In this document: one piece after another, positions 27,127 to 37,413 of the stretch
How positions within the stretch are numbered: the stretch's first letter is position 1
Layout of the letters: the number at the start of each line of letters is the position of its first letter
Assembly (NCBI RefSeq): GCF_041228105.1
Contig: NZ_CP166097.1
Location: 806,001 to 870,000 of the forward strand
Source of the DNA: Pectobacterium aroidearum
GTDB taxonomy: Bacteria > Pseudomonadota > Gammaproteobacteria > Enterobacterales > Enterobacteriaceae
Reading direction: 5' to 3'
DNA length: 64,000 bases
Made by a program: the position numbers and the translations under genes
Notes under the pieces: generated by a model
The model's input: only the letters and a program-made list of their open reading frames with translations
Told to the model about the DNA's origin: nothing
The model's database searches: none

Positions 27127-28077
27127 TTAATGACGAACCAGACGAATATCGAAATCAAATTCGTTAAAGAACGTCTCCAAACGATTTAACTCTTCTTCGT
27201 TGTAACTGGGGTCCTCGTTTATTGGGTAAATCATCCCCAGCCTGTCGTATTTTTTGCGGCCTAGCTGGTGGTAGGGCAGTACGTCGATGCGCTGTATATT
27301 GCCGCGCTGTGCCAGCGTCTGGACATAGTGAATGGCGTCGGTAACCGCATCGTACGAATCGTTATAGCCGCGAACGAGTGGCATACGAATGACGATATCG
27401 GCTCCCAGCCCGACCAGATGTTCCAGATTGCGCCGTATGTTTTCATTCCCAACGCCAAACAGCGCCTTGTGCTGCTGGGTATCAATGTGTTTGATATCAA
27501 AAAGAAATAAATCCGTTACGGCGGCTAATCTGCTGTAGTGGGATTTCAGGGTTGTGCCCTGTGTTTCGACCGCGGTGTGAATCATCATGCGTTTGCAGGC
27601 GGTGAGCAGATCGACAGCGAAATCCGTTTGTAGACTCATTTCTCCGCCGCTCAGGGTGACGCCGCCGCCAGAGGACAGATAAAAAGGGTAATCCTGCATG
27701 ATTATTTCCATCAATTCCGTAACCGTCATCTCTTGTCCTATGACGTCCAGCGCGCCGGACAGACAGGCTGTTTCACACTTTCGGCAACCAATGCAGTCCG
27801 CTGTGCGATCGAGATGATGGTGCCATTGGCCGCTGCTGTCTGCTTGCATGCGGTGAACACCCGTCGGGCAAACCTCCGCACATTTTCCGCAGTCGATGCA
27901 TTTATCCTGAGAGAACATGATCTGATAGGCGTTGCTGATCCCCTCTGGGTTTGCGCACCAGGGGCAACGGATATTGCAACCTTTCATAAAGATCAGCGTG
28001 CGGACGCCTTCCCCGTCGTAGATCGAATACTTCTGAATATTGAAGAGTCGTCCTGTGGTTTTCTGCGCGTGTTGCAT
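27127..28077 (-). CDS. cutD: Choline TMA-lyase activating enzyme (radical SAM)
   Basis: 316 residues from ATG 28077, with AAGGAGG seven bases upstream; an in-frame GTG at 28098 overlaps that site and is less likely. The radical SAM motif CNIRCPWC has Cys34, 38 and 41. An inserted ferredoxin-like domain carries CIDCGKCAEVCPTG and CIGCRKCETACLSG, typical of glycyl-radical activases outside the PFL type. TLSGGEM follows. It generates the glycyl radical on the adjacent CutC from S-adenosylmethionine under anaerobic conditions. The gap to cutC is 75 bp. Confidence 0.92.
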   Translation of the reverse strand: MQHAQKTTGRLFNIQKYSIYDGEGVRTLIFMKGCNIRCPWCANPEGISNAYQIMFSQDKCIDCGKCAEVCPTGVHRMQADSSGQWHHHLDRTADCIGCRKCETACLSGALDVIGQEMTVTELMEIIMQDYPFYLSSGGGVTLSGGEMSLQTDFAVDLLTACKRMMIHTAVETQGTTLKSHYSRLAAVTDLFLFDIKHIDTQQHKALFGVGNENIRRNLEHLVGLGADIVIRMPLVRGYNDSYDAVTDAIHYVQTLAQRGNIQRIDVLPYHQLGRKKYDRLGMIYPINEDPSYNEEELNRLETFFNEFDFDIRLVRH

Positions 28078-28152
28078 TGCGATGCCTCCTTCTGTCACCG
28101 TCAGCGTCCCTGCTCGACGATATGCTGCGAATTCCTTTAGGCGCTGTGGCGA

Positions 28153-30648
28153 TCAGAACTTATCGATCATGGTGCGGCTAATGATCTCATCCTGAACTTC
28201 CTTGCATAATTCAACGAAGTAGGCGCTGTATCCCGCGACACGCACGATCAAATCACGGTATTGCTCCGGCGTTTGTTGGGCTTTCCTCAATACTTCATCG
28301 TCAACGTAGCTGAATTGCATCTGCCCATTACCCAGAATGGACGATGTTCTCAGCAGGGAAATCAAGCCGTTGCGGCCTTCTGGCGTATCCAGCATGCCTT
28401 TGAGGAATTTGAAGTTATGCACCATGCCAATGTTCATGCTTTCCACATTCATTTTGCTGACAGATTTGATGCTTGCCGTTGGCCCTTTTTTGTCAGCCCC
28501 TTGCGTTGGGCTGATCCCATCGGAGAGTGGTGCCCATGCCAGTCGGCCATTCGCGCTGGCTGCGGTCAGTTCACCGATTGGAGTGTTATTCGAGATCGAT
28601 AATGTGCCGTGGCTAAACGTGGAGTAGAGCATCTTGTACTGACGGCACTCCTTTTCCGTCCATTCGGTGATATCCCGCGCAAGCTGGTCGGCCGCGTTAT
28701 CATCATTGCCGTATTTCGGCGCATTCAGGCAGTCTCTTCTTAGTTCGTCATAGCCTGAAAAATTCGCCAACAGGCCGTCACGTAGTTGTTCCAGCGTGTA
28801 TTGGCGGTCTTCATAAACGAGCTTGCGGATAGCCGCCATGGAGTCAACGTAAGTCGCCAGCCCGGAGAAAATGAGCCCCGGCCCGTGATTGACGACGGCA
28901 CCACCGGCCGCCACATCCCGTCCTTTTTCCATACAGCCTTCGACCAGCAGGGACATCAGCGGCTTGGGCGCGACATCACGATGTACGCGCTGGCTGATCA
29001 CGGTGCCAATCGCGGACAGACGGATAATGTGTGCGATCTGCGTTTTCACTGCGCGATCAAAATCTTCAAAGGTCTCCAGCGTGCTCAAGTCGCCAGTGTC
29101 CAGCCCCTGAACGCGATCGAACAGGATCATACGGCCGCGGTTTAAGACAAACTCGATGGCGATCGGCCACTGGGTGTAGCCCGTGGAGGTCCATTGATAA
29201 ATGCGGCCTGATTTTTGCGGTTCGACACAGCCCATCAGGCAGTAGTCGCGCGCATCTTCAAAGTCGAAGCCTTTGCGCAGCATCATCTTGATATGGGAAT
29301 CATCAAAGTGACATGCCGGAAAGCCCATCCCTGATTTAACGACGTCGACAATTTTCTCCAGATACGCCTGAGGGGATTGGTTGTGAATACGGCAGGCCAG
29401 TGACGGCTGATACACCTTCACGAAGCGCACCGCATCCATGATCAGGTAAGTCAGGTCGTTACAGGCATCGCCTCCGCTACGCTTCTGCCCGCCGACCGTC
29501 AGGTTTATGAACGGCTGATAGCCCGCGAAATATTTCGCACCGCTTTCGCTGGACATCCACATCAGTTCCGCACATTTCAGAATGAACATCTGCATCATTT
29601 CCAGTGCCTGCTCGCGTGTCAGGCGACCGGACTGAATGTCGGCTTCATACATCGGGTAACAGTATTGGTCGACACGCCCCAGTGAAATCCCTGTCTGGTT
29701 CTCTTCCACTTCAAACAGCGACTCCAGCGTCCAGATGCTTTGCAGTGCTTCCTGTAACGTTTTGGGAGGATGGGCTGGCACGTTCTCGTTGATTTCTGCA
29801 ATGGTCAGCAGTTCAGCGCGCCGTGAAGCATCTGTCTCCTGTGCCGCCAGTTCCCGTGCGTGTGCCGCCATGCGGCGGGCATACGCCATGACGCCGTCGC
29901 AGGTTTCAATTGCAGCCTTATAAAAATAGATACGATCGATATTATCCGGTTCTTCCATATCAAGCTGAGCCAGATTCGCCTGCGCATCAGCTTTGATGCC
30001 CTCCATGCCTTTGGTGAACAGCAGCACATCGTAACCGGGGCAGGTGTCGCCGCCGCCGTTGATCTGGTGGTAAGAAAGATCGCTGACGAAGGTTTCTCCG
30101 CTGAATGCCCAGACGCCCGCTTCACGGTATTGTGTCTCGCAAATCTCATCCAGCGAGCGGCCTTGCCAAAACGGGACTATCTCATCACGGATGGTTTTTT
30201 TATCTTCTTCTGAAATTTGAAAAGGATCCTGAGGACGGGTACTCATGGTATCCAGTTCGTCTCGTACCCAGCGCCAGGCAATATCGGGAGAGAACGCCCC
30301 CGCACGCGGTTTACCGCAGGGATGCCCGACGATCAGCTCCTCGTCCTGAATCAGTATTGGAGCGGTTTCGCAGGCTTTACGAAAGGATTTTGCCCGTAAC
30401 AGAATAGGCGGCAGGCCAGGATTGTGCTTCGCCACCTCGGTGAAGGCCAGTGCGCGATAAATAGAAATACTGGGGCGCGCTTCTAAATAACGGGCGCGAA
30501 GACGTTGCATGCGTGGGGTAAGGAGCTCTTGCTCCGCGACGCTGGAGGTTTTTTTTACGCCACCCAACGTAGCCATTTTTTCATTATTCAATATGCTGTT
30601 ATTAAACGGGAAATGATTTCTTTCTGGTGCTAATGCGTCATTATCCAT
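28153..30648 (-). CDS. cutC: Choline trimethylamine-lyase (glycyl radical enzyme)
   Basis: 831 residues. Active-site features of CutC are all present: Tyr193 and Asp201 in the [16 protein letters not shown] segment, Cys474 and Glu476 in [15 protein letters not shown], and the radical Gly806 in [13 protein letters not shown], 25 residues from the end as in the Desulfovibrio enzyme. These distinguish it from PFL, glycerol dehydratase and hydroxyproline dehydratase. It cleaves choline to trimethylamine and acetaldehyde without oxygen. The N-terminus is short, and no microcompartment shell, aldehyde or alcohol dehydrogenase genes are nearby, so it probably works free in the cytosol. AGGAGA precedes the ATG; an FNR-like box lies 322 bp upstream. 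Confidence 0.93.
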   Translation of the reverse strand: MDNDALAPERNHFPFNNSILNNEKMATLGGVKKTSSVAEQELLTPRMQRLRARYLEARPSISIYRALAFTEVAKHNPGLPPILLRAKSFRKACETAPILIQDEELIVGHPCGKPRAGAFSPDIAWRWVRDELDTMSTRPQDPFQISEEDKKTIRDEIVPFWQGRSLDEICETQYREAGVWAFSGETFVSDLSYHQINGGGDTCPGYDVLLFTKGMEGIKADAQANLAQLDMEEPDNIDRIYFYKAAIETCDGVMAYARRMAAHARELAAQETDASRRAELLTIAEINENVPAHPPKTLQEALQSIWTLESLFEVEENQTGISLGRVDQYCYPMYEADIQSGRLTREQALEMMQMFILKCAELMWMSSESGAKYFAGYQPFINLTVGGQKRSGGDACNDLTYLIMDAVRFVKVYQPSLACRIHNQSPQAYLEKIVDVVKSGMGFPACHFDDSHIKMMLRKGFDFEDARDYCLMGCVEPQKSGRIYQWTSTGYTQWPIAIEFVLNRGRMILFDRVQGLDTGDLSTLETFEDFDRAVKTQIAHIIRLSAIGTVISQRVHRDVAPKPLMSLLVEGCMEKGRDVAAGGAVVNHGPGLIFSGLATYVDSMAAIRKLVYEDRQYTLEQLRDGLLANFSGYDELRRDCLNAPKYGNDDNAADQLARDITEWTEKECRQYKMLYSTFSHGTLSISNNTPIGELTAASANGRLAWAPLSDGISPTQGADKKGPTASIKSVSKMNVESMNIGMVHNFKFLKGMLDTPEGRNGLISLLRTSSILGNGQMQFSYVDDEVLRKAQQTPEQYRDLIVRVAGYSAYFVELCKEVQDEIISRTMIDKF

Positions 30649-31226
30649 ACGAAAATCTCCTGCGGTTATTTGTCTATATCAGTAAAGCGCTATAAGAGAA
30701 ACCTAATTCGTCATCTCTGAATGGTGGAATAGGCAGGAAAATACCGGCCTGAATATTAGTGCCACTATATATTCTGGTTCTTTATTTTTTAAATTTTTTA
30801 TTTGTTAAATATCAATGTATTGGTTTTTTATTTGTCTTTGAGGAACATGGGAGGTAAATTATTATTAGTTAACGAATGTTTTTTTTAGGTTGCTGTTTTT
30901 ATTATTTTCATGCGTTCAGATAGTGTAGGTGATATTTAATTTTCGGTAGTTAATAATAATGTTGATAAATTGACTAAGATCAATTGATTCTATTTTATTG
31001 GGCTGTGTTTCTTTATTGTTCTTTTGTTAATTATTTCGGATGGATGTATTCATAATAAAAGAGAGTGATATCTCTCTACATAATGCGAGTTACAGGAGGC
31101 GCATAAGGGAGGGGGAAATAATTCAGGCCAATCTCCGTTTAAGAATCTTGGCCTGTAGTTATAAACAATGAGTTATGAACAATGAGTTAGGAATTATGAA
31201 CTACGAGTTATGGAAATCGTGATGAA
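30649..31226. other. 578-bp intergenic region upstream of cutC
   Basis: The region is AT-rich and without genes. It holds the FNR-like site at 30970-30983, a CAGGCCAA/TTGGCCTG hairpin (31124-31155), and a short direct repeat in which AACAATGAGTTA occurs at 31164 and 31178. The hairpin may end the SDR operon. Confidence 0.5.
30970..30983. promoter_or_regulatory. FNR-like box upstream of cutC
   Basis: TTGACTAAGATCAA matches the FNR consensus TTGAT-N4-ATCAA with one mismatch. The only gene reading away from it is cutC, whose oxygen-sensitive product would be expressed under anoxia. The 322-bp distance implies a long leader or action from afar. Confidence 0.6.
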
Positions 31227-31916
31227 TTACAGCGATGCGCCGCCGCACATCACCAACTGCTGGCCAGTAATGGCTGCGGCAGATGGGGAGAGTAGGTAGC
31301 CCACCAGATCGGCCACTTCTTGCGGCTGGATGAAGCGCCCAATTGGCGGCAGCTTCGGTGGAGAACTCTGACGGCCCGGCATTGTTAGCATCGGGGTTTC
31401 TGTGGCACCCGGTGCGACGATGTTCACCGTAATGCCGCGTGGCGCCAATTCCGCCGCCCAGCTTCTTGCCATGCCGATCATCGCAGATTTTGTCGTGACG
31501 TATTGGCTGCGTCCCGCTGAACCGCTCGACGTGCGACTGCCCAGCAGCACAATGCGGCCACCTTGTGGCAGCTTATCGACCAGACGGTCGGCGAGCACCT
31601 GCGCCGCGTTGATATGCAATCGCCATAGCGTTTCACCGTCTTCCAGCGAAAGTTGGCCGAGCGGGGCAGCTTTCATGATGCCTGCGGCATGGATGACGGC
31701 ATCAACCTGCGCAATTTCGTCCAGAATGGCCGTCAGCGCGGGCGTATCCATGATATCCACCGCGCGGTGGGTAAAGTGTGGATGTGAATAGTCACCCGGC
31801 TTGCGCGACAGGCCGGTTACCCGCCAGCCTTCCGCCAGTAATTTTTGTGTGATGGCGGCACCGATCCCTGAGCTGCTACCGGTAATCAGGGCGTGTTTAG
31901 GGGCTGTAGCTGACAT
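31227..31916 (-). CDS. Short-chain dehydrogenase/reductase
   Basis: 229 residues of the classical SDR type. The cofactor loop TGSSSGIG is near the N-terminus, HAAG follows beta-4, the catalytic YVTTK has Tyr and Lys four apart, and the PGATETPM segment follows. Last gene of the leftward acid-sugar operon, 64 bp after a YhcH gene. It probably oxidises or reduces a sugar or sugar acid of that pathway. GGAGA precedes the ATG. Confidence 0.88.
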   Translation of the reverse strand: MSATAPKHALITGSSSGIGAAITQKLLAEGWRVTGLSRKPGDYSHPHFTHRAVDIMDTPALTAILDEIAQVDAVIHAAGIMKAAPLGQLSLEDGETLWRLHINAAQVLADRLVDKLPQGGRIVLLGSRTSSGSAGRSQYVTTKSAMIGMARSWAAELAPRGITVNIVAPGATETPMLTMPGRQSSPPKLPPIGRFIQPQEVADLVGYLLSPSAAAITGQQLVMCGGASL

Positions 31917-31980
31917 GCAATGTCTCCTTCGTTCGGACTTAACGGTTTTGATGCAACCGTGTTAATGACAACGCTATGAT

Positions 31981-32448
31981 TTACAACAACGCGACGGGAA
32001 TTTTAAACACGGCTTTTTTGACCGGAGCAGGGCTGTCGTTAATCGCACACAGCGCCTGATGGGCTTCGCCCGGATAGAACGTGACGAAGTCGCCTGCCCG
32101 CAGATGGATCTGATGCGGCACCTGTGGGTTATCCAGAATGTAGAGATCCGGCTTACGCTCGGTCGCGGGTTGGCCATGCACATCATTCAGACCGTAACCG
32201 ATAATTTCCTCGCCTTCCAGAATCAACTGAATATCGAGGTAGTTGCTGTGAAATTCGGTATGTCGCGTGGCACGCGGTGCGGTATTCACGGTACCGATAT
32301 TGTAAAACCAGTCGGCACCTTCCGGCTGATAGCGGCCTTCGGGCAGCGCATTCAGTTCAGCTAACGACATACCGGGTGCAGACAGAATGGTCCAGAGTGC
32401 ATCAGGCAGCGTAGCGAGTTTGAGGGCGTTTAGGTTTCCTGCAATCAT
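31981..32448 (-). CDS. YhcH/YjgK/YiaL family protein
   Basis: 155 residues from ATG 32448, the size of E. coli YhcH (NanQ). The frame extends upstream into the preceding gene, but the extension is not conserved-looking. The cupin-like motif HTEFHSNYLDIQLILEGEE is typical. YhcH speeds anomer conversion of N-acetylneuraminate, and relatives sit in other sugar-acid loci. Here it lies between a sialidase-like gene and an SDR. Confidence 0.88.
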   Translation of the reverse strand: MIAGNLNALKLATLPDALWTILSAPGMSLAELNALPEGRYQPEGADWFYNIGTVNTAPRATRHTEFHSNYLDIQLILEGEEIIGYGLNDVHGQPATERKPDLYILDNPQVPHQIHLRAGDFVTFYPGEAHQALCAINDSPAPVKKAVFKIPVALL

Positions 32449-32509
32449 AATAATATCCCGGGTATAGCGGGGGATAGCCCCCGCTGACAAAGAGAAAAAG
32501 TAGCGTGGT

Positions 32510-33697
32510 TTAGTTCGCCTTGACCCACTCTTCACTTACCACGACGTGCTTGATCGCCTGACGGAAGTAGGTGAACGCCACGTGCAGTTTACCGTCCTGC
32601 GCCTGTTTGACGCTGGGGTAAGAGAACTCGCGGTTCAGCTTCTCGGTTGAGTTGTTGGTCATGCAGTAGCCGTCGCCCACTTCAATATTACGCTGCCACG
32701 GCCAGCTCTTACCGCCATCTTCCGAAATGGCGAGCGTCATCGGTGCACGTGGGGCACCCCAGAAGGCGCTGCGGCTGCCCGCCTGAACTTCCGGCATTTT
32801 GGCATTGCTGGCTTTGTCTTCTTCATCCTCGATTTCATCGTACAGCGACAGACGGCGCTCGGTGGCATCGGCGGCGCTCATGTGGTTGAACACCAGCGCC
32901 AGATGGCCATTCTCCAGCGTCGTCACCTGAATAGATGAGTTGTTGTTGGGCAAATCGGTCGGCACGGGATCTGACCAGGTTTTACCGCCATCCGTTGAAC
33001 GACTTTGGTAGATGAAATCAGCCCAGCGGCTGCGGTATAGCGCCAGCAGCGTACCATCCTGCAACGGGGTGATGTTCATATGTACGCAGCCCGTGCTGTT
33101 TGGCACCGGATATTCCCGCCAGGTTTTACCCTGATCGCTGGAAATTTTCACGGCGCTATCATCGTTGTTGCCGACCCACTTCTCACCCGGCTGAACGCGG
33201 CAGTAGAACACTGGCAGCAGCCAGTCGCCGTTTGCCAGCACGGTGATTGGCTGGCGGATGAACGTTCCCGGCTGGTCGAGCAATGTGCCGATCTCGCCCC
33301 AAGTGGTGCCGAAATCCGTGGATTGGCGGTAGCGCACAATGGCGGTGTCCTGATTACCGGATTTCTGCGCGGTATACAGTAGCCATAGCACATTATCCGG
33401 CGCGAGGAACAGAACCGGGTTCTGTTCGGAACGCGTAGCATCCTCAGACAGCTTAACGGCTTTGCTCCAGTTATCGCTGCCTTTCACCAGACGGGACATG
33501 TAGATAGAGATATCTGCAATCCCTTCCTGTGTGCCGCCGAACCAGACGCACAGCACATCGCCGTTTGGCAGATGGAGCAGGTTGGCCGCATGATTCTGCG
33601 GGCATTCCGACGGAATGTAGGCATCCAGACGCGCGGCATCGCCTTCTGCGTGATGAACTTTTCCGCTACGTTCCACGGTAATGATTTCGCTACTCAT
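32510..33697 (-). CDS. BNR/Asp-box sialidase-like protein, cytoplasmic
   Basis: 395 residues forming a probable six-bladed propeller. Four Asp-boxes are visible: STDFGTTW, SSDQGKTW, STDGGKTW and SEDGGKSW. There is no signal peptide, so unlike secreted sialidases it should act in the cytosol on an imported molecule. The family (BNR_2, PF13088) includes sialidases and other glycosidases or lyases, so sialic acid is not certain. Three bases separate it from the upstream symporter gene. AGGAG precedes the ATG. Confidence 0.8.
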   Translation of the reverse strand: MSSEIITVERSGKVHHAEGDAARLDAYIPSECPQNHAANLLHLPNGDVLCVWFGGTQEGIADISIYMSRLVKGSDNWSKAVKLSEDATRSEQNPVLFLAPDNVLWLLYTAQKSGNQDTAIVRYRQSTDFGTTWGEIGTLLDQPGTFIRQPITVLANGDWLLPVFYCRVQPGEKWVGNNDDSAVKISSDQGKTWREYPVPNSTGCVHMNITPLQDGTLLALYRSRWADFIYQSRSTDGGKTWSDPVPTDLPNNNSSIQVTTLENGHLALVFNHMSAADATERRLSLYDEIEDEEDKASNAKMPEVQAGSRSAFWGAPRAPMTLAISEDGGKSWPWQRNIEVGDGYCMTNNSTEKLNREFSYPSVKQAQDGKLHVAFTYFRQAIKHVVVSEEWVKAN

Positions 33698-33700
33698 GAC

Positions 33701-35116
33701 TCAGGCTCCTGATTTATTTTCAGTTTGAGAAATTTTGATTTTGTTCGCTTTGTTCGGAATCATGCGGTCGATCAGCATGACGATCGCTGGCGTGGCCAAT
33801 GCGACGTACATATTATCGATGCCGTATGGGTTACCGAGTATGTACCAGACCGAGGTGACGACGCAGGCTGATATCAGGCTGGCGTTTGCACCACGTGCGC
33901 TGTTGAAAAACGGCAGGTAGAACGCAATCACCGCAACCACGGAAATCGACAGACGAATAGCACGGGTAAAGAACGACAGCTTCAGAATTTCAGGAACGAA
34001 CAGAACGAAGACGAGCGGCGCGAAACCTACGACAAGCGACAGGATTCGGGTCATTTTCATCTCTTTTTCTGGTGTCGGTTTCCAGTAAGGAACGTAGAAG
34101 TCCTTAATCAGCAGGGAAACGATAGCCAGTGCCACCATACTCACGCTGATGAAGATAGACGCGACCAGTGATGTAGTGACCAGACCAGCGAGCCACGGGT
34201 TCATGTCTTGCAGGAAGACCGGCATCGCATACAGGCTGTTGATTTCAGGGTGAGCAAACTTCGCTGCGACACCGATGACCGCGATAGCCAGTGCAATCGG
34301 CATGCAGAAGAAGAAGGCAACCCAGGTGGCACGTTTGGCGCTGGTGGCATCTTTTGTTGACGAAATGGCCTGAATGACGAACTGCGTACAGAAGATCGAA
34401 CCGATAGTCCCGATCAACCAGGCGAAGATGGTGCTGGCGCCGAGTTTACCGTCCCACGTCCAGTAGTAATCCGGCATTTGTTCGAACATCGGCTTGAAGC
34501 CGCCAGTCATTTTCAATGCCACGAACAGGATGATCATGACGCCAGCGTACTTCACAGCGCTGTGGATCAGCGTGATGTAGGCTGTTCCTTTCAGGCCACC
34601 GAAGTAGTAGTAGAAGGTACTGACGACCGCAGTGATCAATGCGGCAACAGGCAGGGAGACTTTCAGCACCGTGGCAATCGCCGCCGCGCCGCTGACGTAG
34701 TTGCCCACGTTTACCAGCAACAGCGCATAGATCATGATGATCGAAATGATGTTTTTGGTGCTGGTACCGTATTTCTCGGCAATCGCGCCAGAGATGGTGA
34801 TCTTCCCGGTGTTATAAATCTTCTTCACCAGAATCATACCAAACAGCGGGAAGCCGATGGCGGCACCAATCACCGACCAGGATGCGGCAAAGCCGTTCTC
34901 AAAGGCAGACTGTGCCGTACCGATGGTGGATTTAGCACCGATGAATTCAGTCATCAGCAGGATACCGACGATAAACGCCGGTAGCGCGCGTGACCCTTCC
35001 ATGAACTCGGTGTTCGATTTACTGCGGAGCTTGTAGGTTAACCATGAGGTGAATGCGATATAAAACACAATCATCCCAACGATTATGAGGGTGTCAGTAA
35101 GGTTAAAATGGTTCAT
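33701..35116 (-). CDS. Sodium:solute symporter family transporter
   Basis: 471 residues with about thirteen membrane segments and the SSS pattern near GAKSTIGTAQSAFENG and YYYFGGLKGTAYITLIHS. Related symporters import sialic acid (SiaT/NanT type), sugars or organic acids with Na+. Its operon of sialidase-like, aldolase, YhcH and alcohol dehydrogenase genes suggests an acid sugar or its glycoside. It lies between the aldolase and sialidase-like genes. Confidence 0.88.
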   Translation of the reverse strand: MNHFNLTDTLIIVGMIVFYIAFTSWLTYKLRSKSNTEFMEGSRALPAFIVGILLMTEFIGAKSTIGTAQSAFENGFAASWSVIGAAIGFPLFGMILVKKIYNTGKITISGAIAEKYGTSTKNIISIIMIYALLLVNVGNYVSGAAAIATVLKVSLPVAALITAVVSTFYYYFGGLKGTAYITLIHSAVKYAGVMIILFVALKMTGGFKPMFEQMPDYYWTWDGKLGASTIFAWLIGTIGSIFCTQFVIQAISSTKDATSAKRATWVAFFFCMPIALAIAVIGVAAKFAHPEINSLYAMPVFLQDMNPWLAGLVTTSLVASIFISVSMVALAIVSLLIKDFYVPYWKPTPEKEMKMTRILSLVVGFAPLVFVLFVPEILKLSFFTRAIRLSISVVAVIAFYLPFFNSARGANASLISACVVTSVWYILGNPYGIDNMYVALATPAIVMLIDRMIPNKANKIKISQTENKSGA

Positions 35117-35154
35117 ATCTTCTCGGCCTATAAGTGGAAATTGATATTTCTCTG

Positions 35155-36039
35155 TTACTGCGAGAATTGACTAAGTATGTTGCGGATGTTGTCTTCATCC
35201 TGTGCGGAAAACTGGATCGGATAGCGGCTGACGCCGACATCTTCACCCATGATCGCCAGCGCTTTTTTCACCACAGCAGGTGAGAATGCGATGGCATACA
35301 GTGTCTTACGCAACTCGGCAACCTGTTCTTGTGCCTGACGCGAGCCTTCAATGTCACCGGCGTGGAAACGATGCCAAATCTGGCTGATCGGTTCCGGTGC
35401 CACGTTAGCCAGCCCGGAAATACAGGCGGAGCAGCCGTCAACAAAGCCCTGGTGAATGAGCGAGTCTGGGCCATTCAATACGTTAAAGCCCTGTACACCT
35501 TTCACCGCTTGCACATAGCCGCTCAGGCTTTCATAACTGCCTGCGCTGTCTTTGATGCCGATGATGTTCGGGTGATCCGCTAGCGTGCGGACGGTTTCCG
35601 GCGCCAGCGTATTCCCCGTGCGTGCAGGAATGTTGTAGAGAAACACCGGCACAGTCAGCGCATCGGCGACGGCGGTGTAGTGGGCGATCAGTTCTTCCTG
35701 TTTGAGTGGGATGAAATACGGGGTGATGACCGAAACGGCATCAACACCCAGCGCGGCGATGCGCTTGCCGAGCTTGATGGTTTCCCGCGTGGAGATTTCA
35801 CCGATGTGGCCGACAACCGGCACTTTTCCGGCGACTTCATCAACGCAGGTTTCAGTGACGGCGACTTTTTCATCGGTGTGCAGTACGAAAAACTCACCGT
35901 TGGTGCCGTTACAAAAGATACCGTTGCCGTAGCGCATCTGGCGCTGAACCTGAATACGCATGGCAGCGGGGTTAAATTCGCCCTGGTTATCAAACGGCGT
36001 GACGATGGCGGTCAGGACGCCGGTAATATTTTTACTCAT
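35155..36039 (-). CDS. DapA/NanA-family class I aldolase
   Basis: 294 residues from ATG 36039 with GAGGAAG upstream. The Schiff-base lysine is in IIGIKDSAG and the catalytic tyrosine in FLYNIPARTG, the YxxP arrangement of the family. Because lysine synthesis needs only one core DapA and the neighbours are catabolic, this copy is more likely a pyruvate-releasing aldolase for a 2-keto-3-deoxy sugar acid or sialic acid. Specificity cannot be read from sequence alone. Confidence 0.85.
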   Translation of the reverse strand: MSKNITGVLTAIVTPFDNQGEFNPAAMRIQVQRQMRYGNGIFCNGTNGEFFVLHTDEKVAVTETCVDEVAGKVPVVGHIGEISTRETIKLGKRIAALGVDAVSVITPYFIPLKQEELIAHYTAVADALTVPVFLYNIPARTGNTLAPETVRTLADHPNIIGIKDSAGSYESLSGYVQAVKGVQGFNVLNGPDSLIHQGFVDGCSACISGLANVAPEPISQIWHRFHAGDIEGSRQAQEQVAELRKTLYAIAFSPAVVKKALAIMGEDVGVSRYPIQFSAQDEDNIRNILSQFSQ

Positions 36040-36105
36040 TGTTCTTCCTCGTGACACGTAATCAAAAAGATGAAAACTTAAAACCGTTTTGCCGAAACCC
36101 GCGCT

Positions 36106-37242
36106 TTAAAAGAGGGTCAGATACACCTCGCGGACATCGTCGGCGCTGACCTGTGTCGGCACGTTTTTCATCAGGCGCTGAACCTGTAACGCGGCATCAA
36201 CCAGATACGGCAGGTGGTCTTTTTCCACGCCGAGCTGCTGTAAGGTGTTGGGCAGGTTGAGACGTTTAACCAACTCGCTGAAATAGGTCACCAGCGCCTG
36301 CGCTTTTTCCGCAGTACCCAGTGTCAGATCGGCATCCGGCAGCAGGTCATACGCCTGTGCGAATTTGTCCTGTGCGGCGTCCTGCACGAAACGCATGCAA
36401 GGGGCGAGCAGGATGGCGTTCGCCACGCCGTGTGGGATGTGGTATTTGCCGCCCAGCGGGTAAGACATGGCGTGAACCAGATGCGTACCGGAGTGGGCAA
36501 TAGCGGCACCGCCGTAATAGGACGCCCACAGCATGTTCAGCTTGGCTTCCATATTGCTCGGCTCGCGTACGGAGGTTTCGAGGTTGGCAAACAGCTTTTT
36601 CAGGCCAATCAGCGCGTAGTTGTCGCTGACCGGGTTGGCAATCGTTGAGGTGAAACACTCAATCAGGTGACAGAGCGCATCAATACCCGTTGAAGCGGCG
36701 ATGTGCGATGGCATGCTGATGGTCAGCTCTGGCACCAGCGCAACGTAGTCCGGCAGCATCACGGGCGTAATAATACCGACTTTGGTTTCTTTTTCTGGGA
36801 TCGCCAGAATGGCATTCGGCGTGGCTTCTGATCCCGTTCCTGCGGTGGTTGGGATGAGCAGCGATGTCGTGCGGCGAGTCGGTTTTTCCCCTGCCAGCAG
36901 ACTATCCAGCGTGACGGTCTCGTCGCCTGCGCACAGTACGGAAAGCAGTTTGGCGACATCCAGCACGCTACCGCCGCCGACGCCGATCACCAGATCGGTC
37001 TGGGTTTGTGTGAGCTGGCTCAATATCTTGGCAACGTCGTGCTGGCTTGGCTCGGCAGGAACATTATCAACTAACAGAACCTGCGGAACGGCTTGCTTAA
37101 CTTGTGCGATCAGCGCCTGAACGTCAGGCAGCCCGACGATGTTTTTGTCGGTGACAAATAAAACGTGCTGTTTTCCTGCCAACAGGTGACTGATGTCCTG
37201 AAGTACCCGGTAACCGCTGAGGATAGTGCTATTGATATTCAT
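36106..37242 (-). CDS. Iron-containing alcohol dehydrogenase
   Basis: 378 residues from ATG 37242 with AAGG upstream; the longer frame to 37323 adds an unlikely His/Lys-rich stretch. It has the NAD-binding GVGGGSVLDVAK, the PTTAGTGSEATPNA signature and metal ligands in IDALCHLIECF and AHSGTHLVHAMSYPLGGKYH. First gene of the leftward operon. It probably reduces or oxidises a short aldehyde made by the downstream aldolase. Confidence 0.9.
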   Translation of the reverse strand: MNINSTILSGYRVLQDISHLLAGKQHVLFVTDKNIVGLPDVQALIAQVKQAVPQVLLVDNVPAEPSQHDVAKILSQLTQTQTDLVIGVGGGSVLDVAKLLSVLCAGDETVTLDSLLAGEKPTRRTTSLLIPTTAGTGSEATPNAILAIPEKETKVGIITPVMLPDYVALVPELTISMPSHIAASTGIDALCHLIECFTSTIANPVSDNYALIGLKKLFANLETSVREPSNMEAKLNMLWASYYGGAAIAHSGTHLVHAMSYPLGGKYHIPHGVANAILLAPCMRFVQDAAQDKFAQAYDLLPDADLTLGTAEKAQALVTYFSELVKRLNLPNTLQQLGVEKDHLPYLVDAALQVQRLMKNVPTQVSADDVREVYLTLF

Positions 37243-37413
37243 GCTTATTACCTTGCCTTTTCTCTTCTTCGCCAGAGCGTTATCACTATGATAATGGTTG
37301 CGATGGTGATTACTTTCAGTCAAATGGAGTGATTTTGGTTACTGCTAAACGCCATTTGCCACATCGTGGTGATAATTTATAGGTGAAATTCCTTTTAAAT
37401 AATTTGATATTGC

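Noticed and set aside
28153..30648. Glycyl radical enzyme as pyruvate formate-lyase, glycerol dehydratase or hydroxyproline dehydratase
   Set aside because: The [14 protein letters not shown] segment and the Tyr/Asp pair near residues 193-201 match choline TMA-lyase.
31164..31191. Two-copy AACAATGAGTTA direct repeat upstream of the SDR stop
   Set aside because: Two short AT-rich copies can arise by slippage; nothing points to function.
34478..34984. 168-codon ORF opposite the sodium symporter
   Set aside because: It is fully antisense to a membrane protein gene; its His/Asp-rich composition is typical of such shadows.
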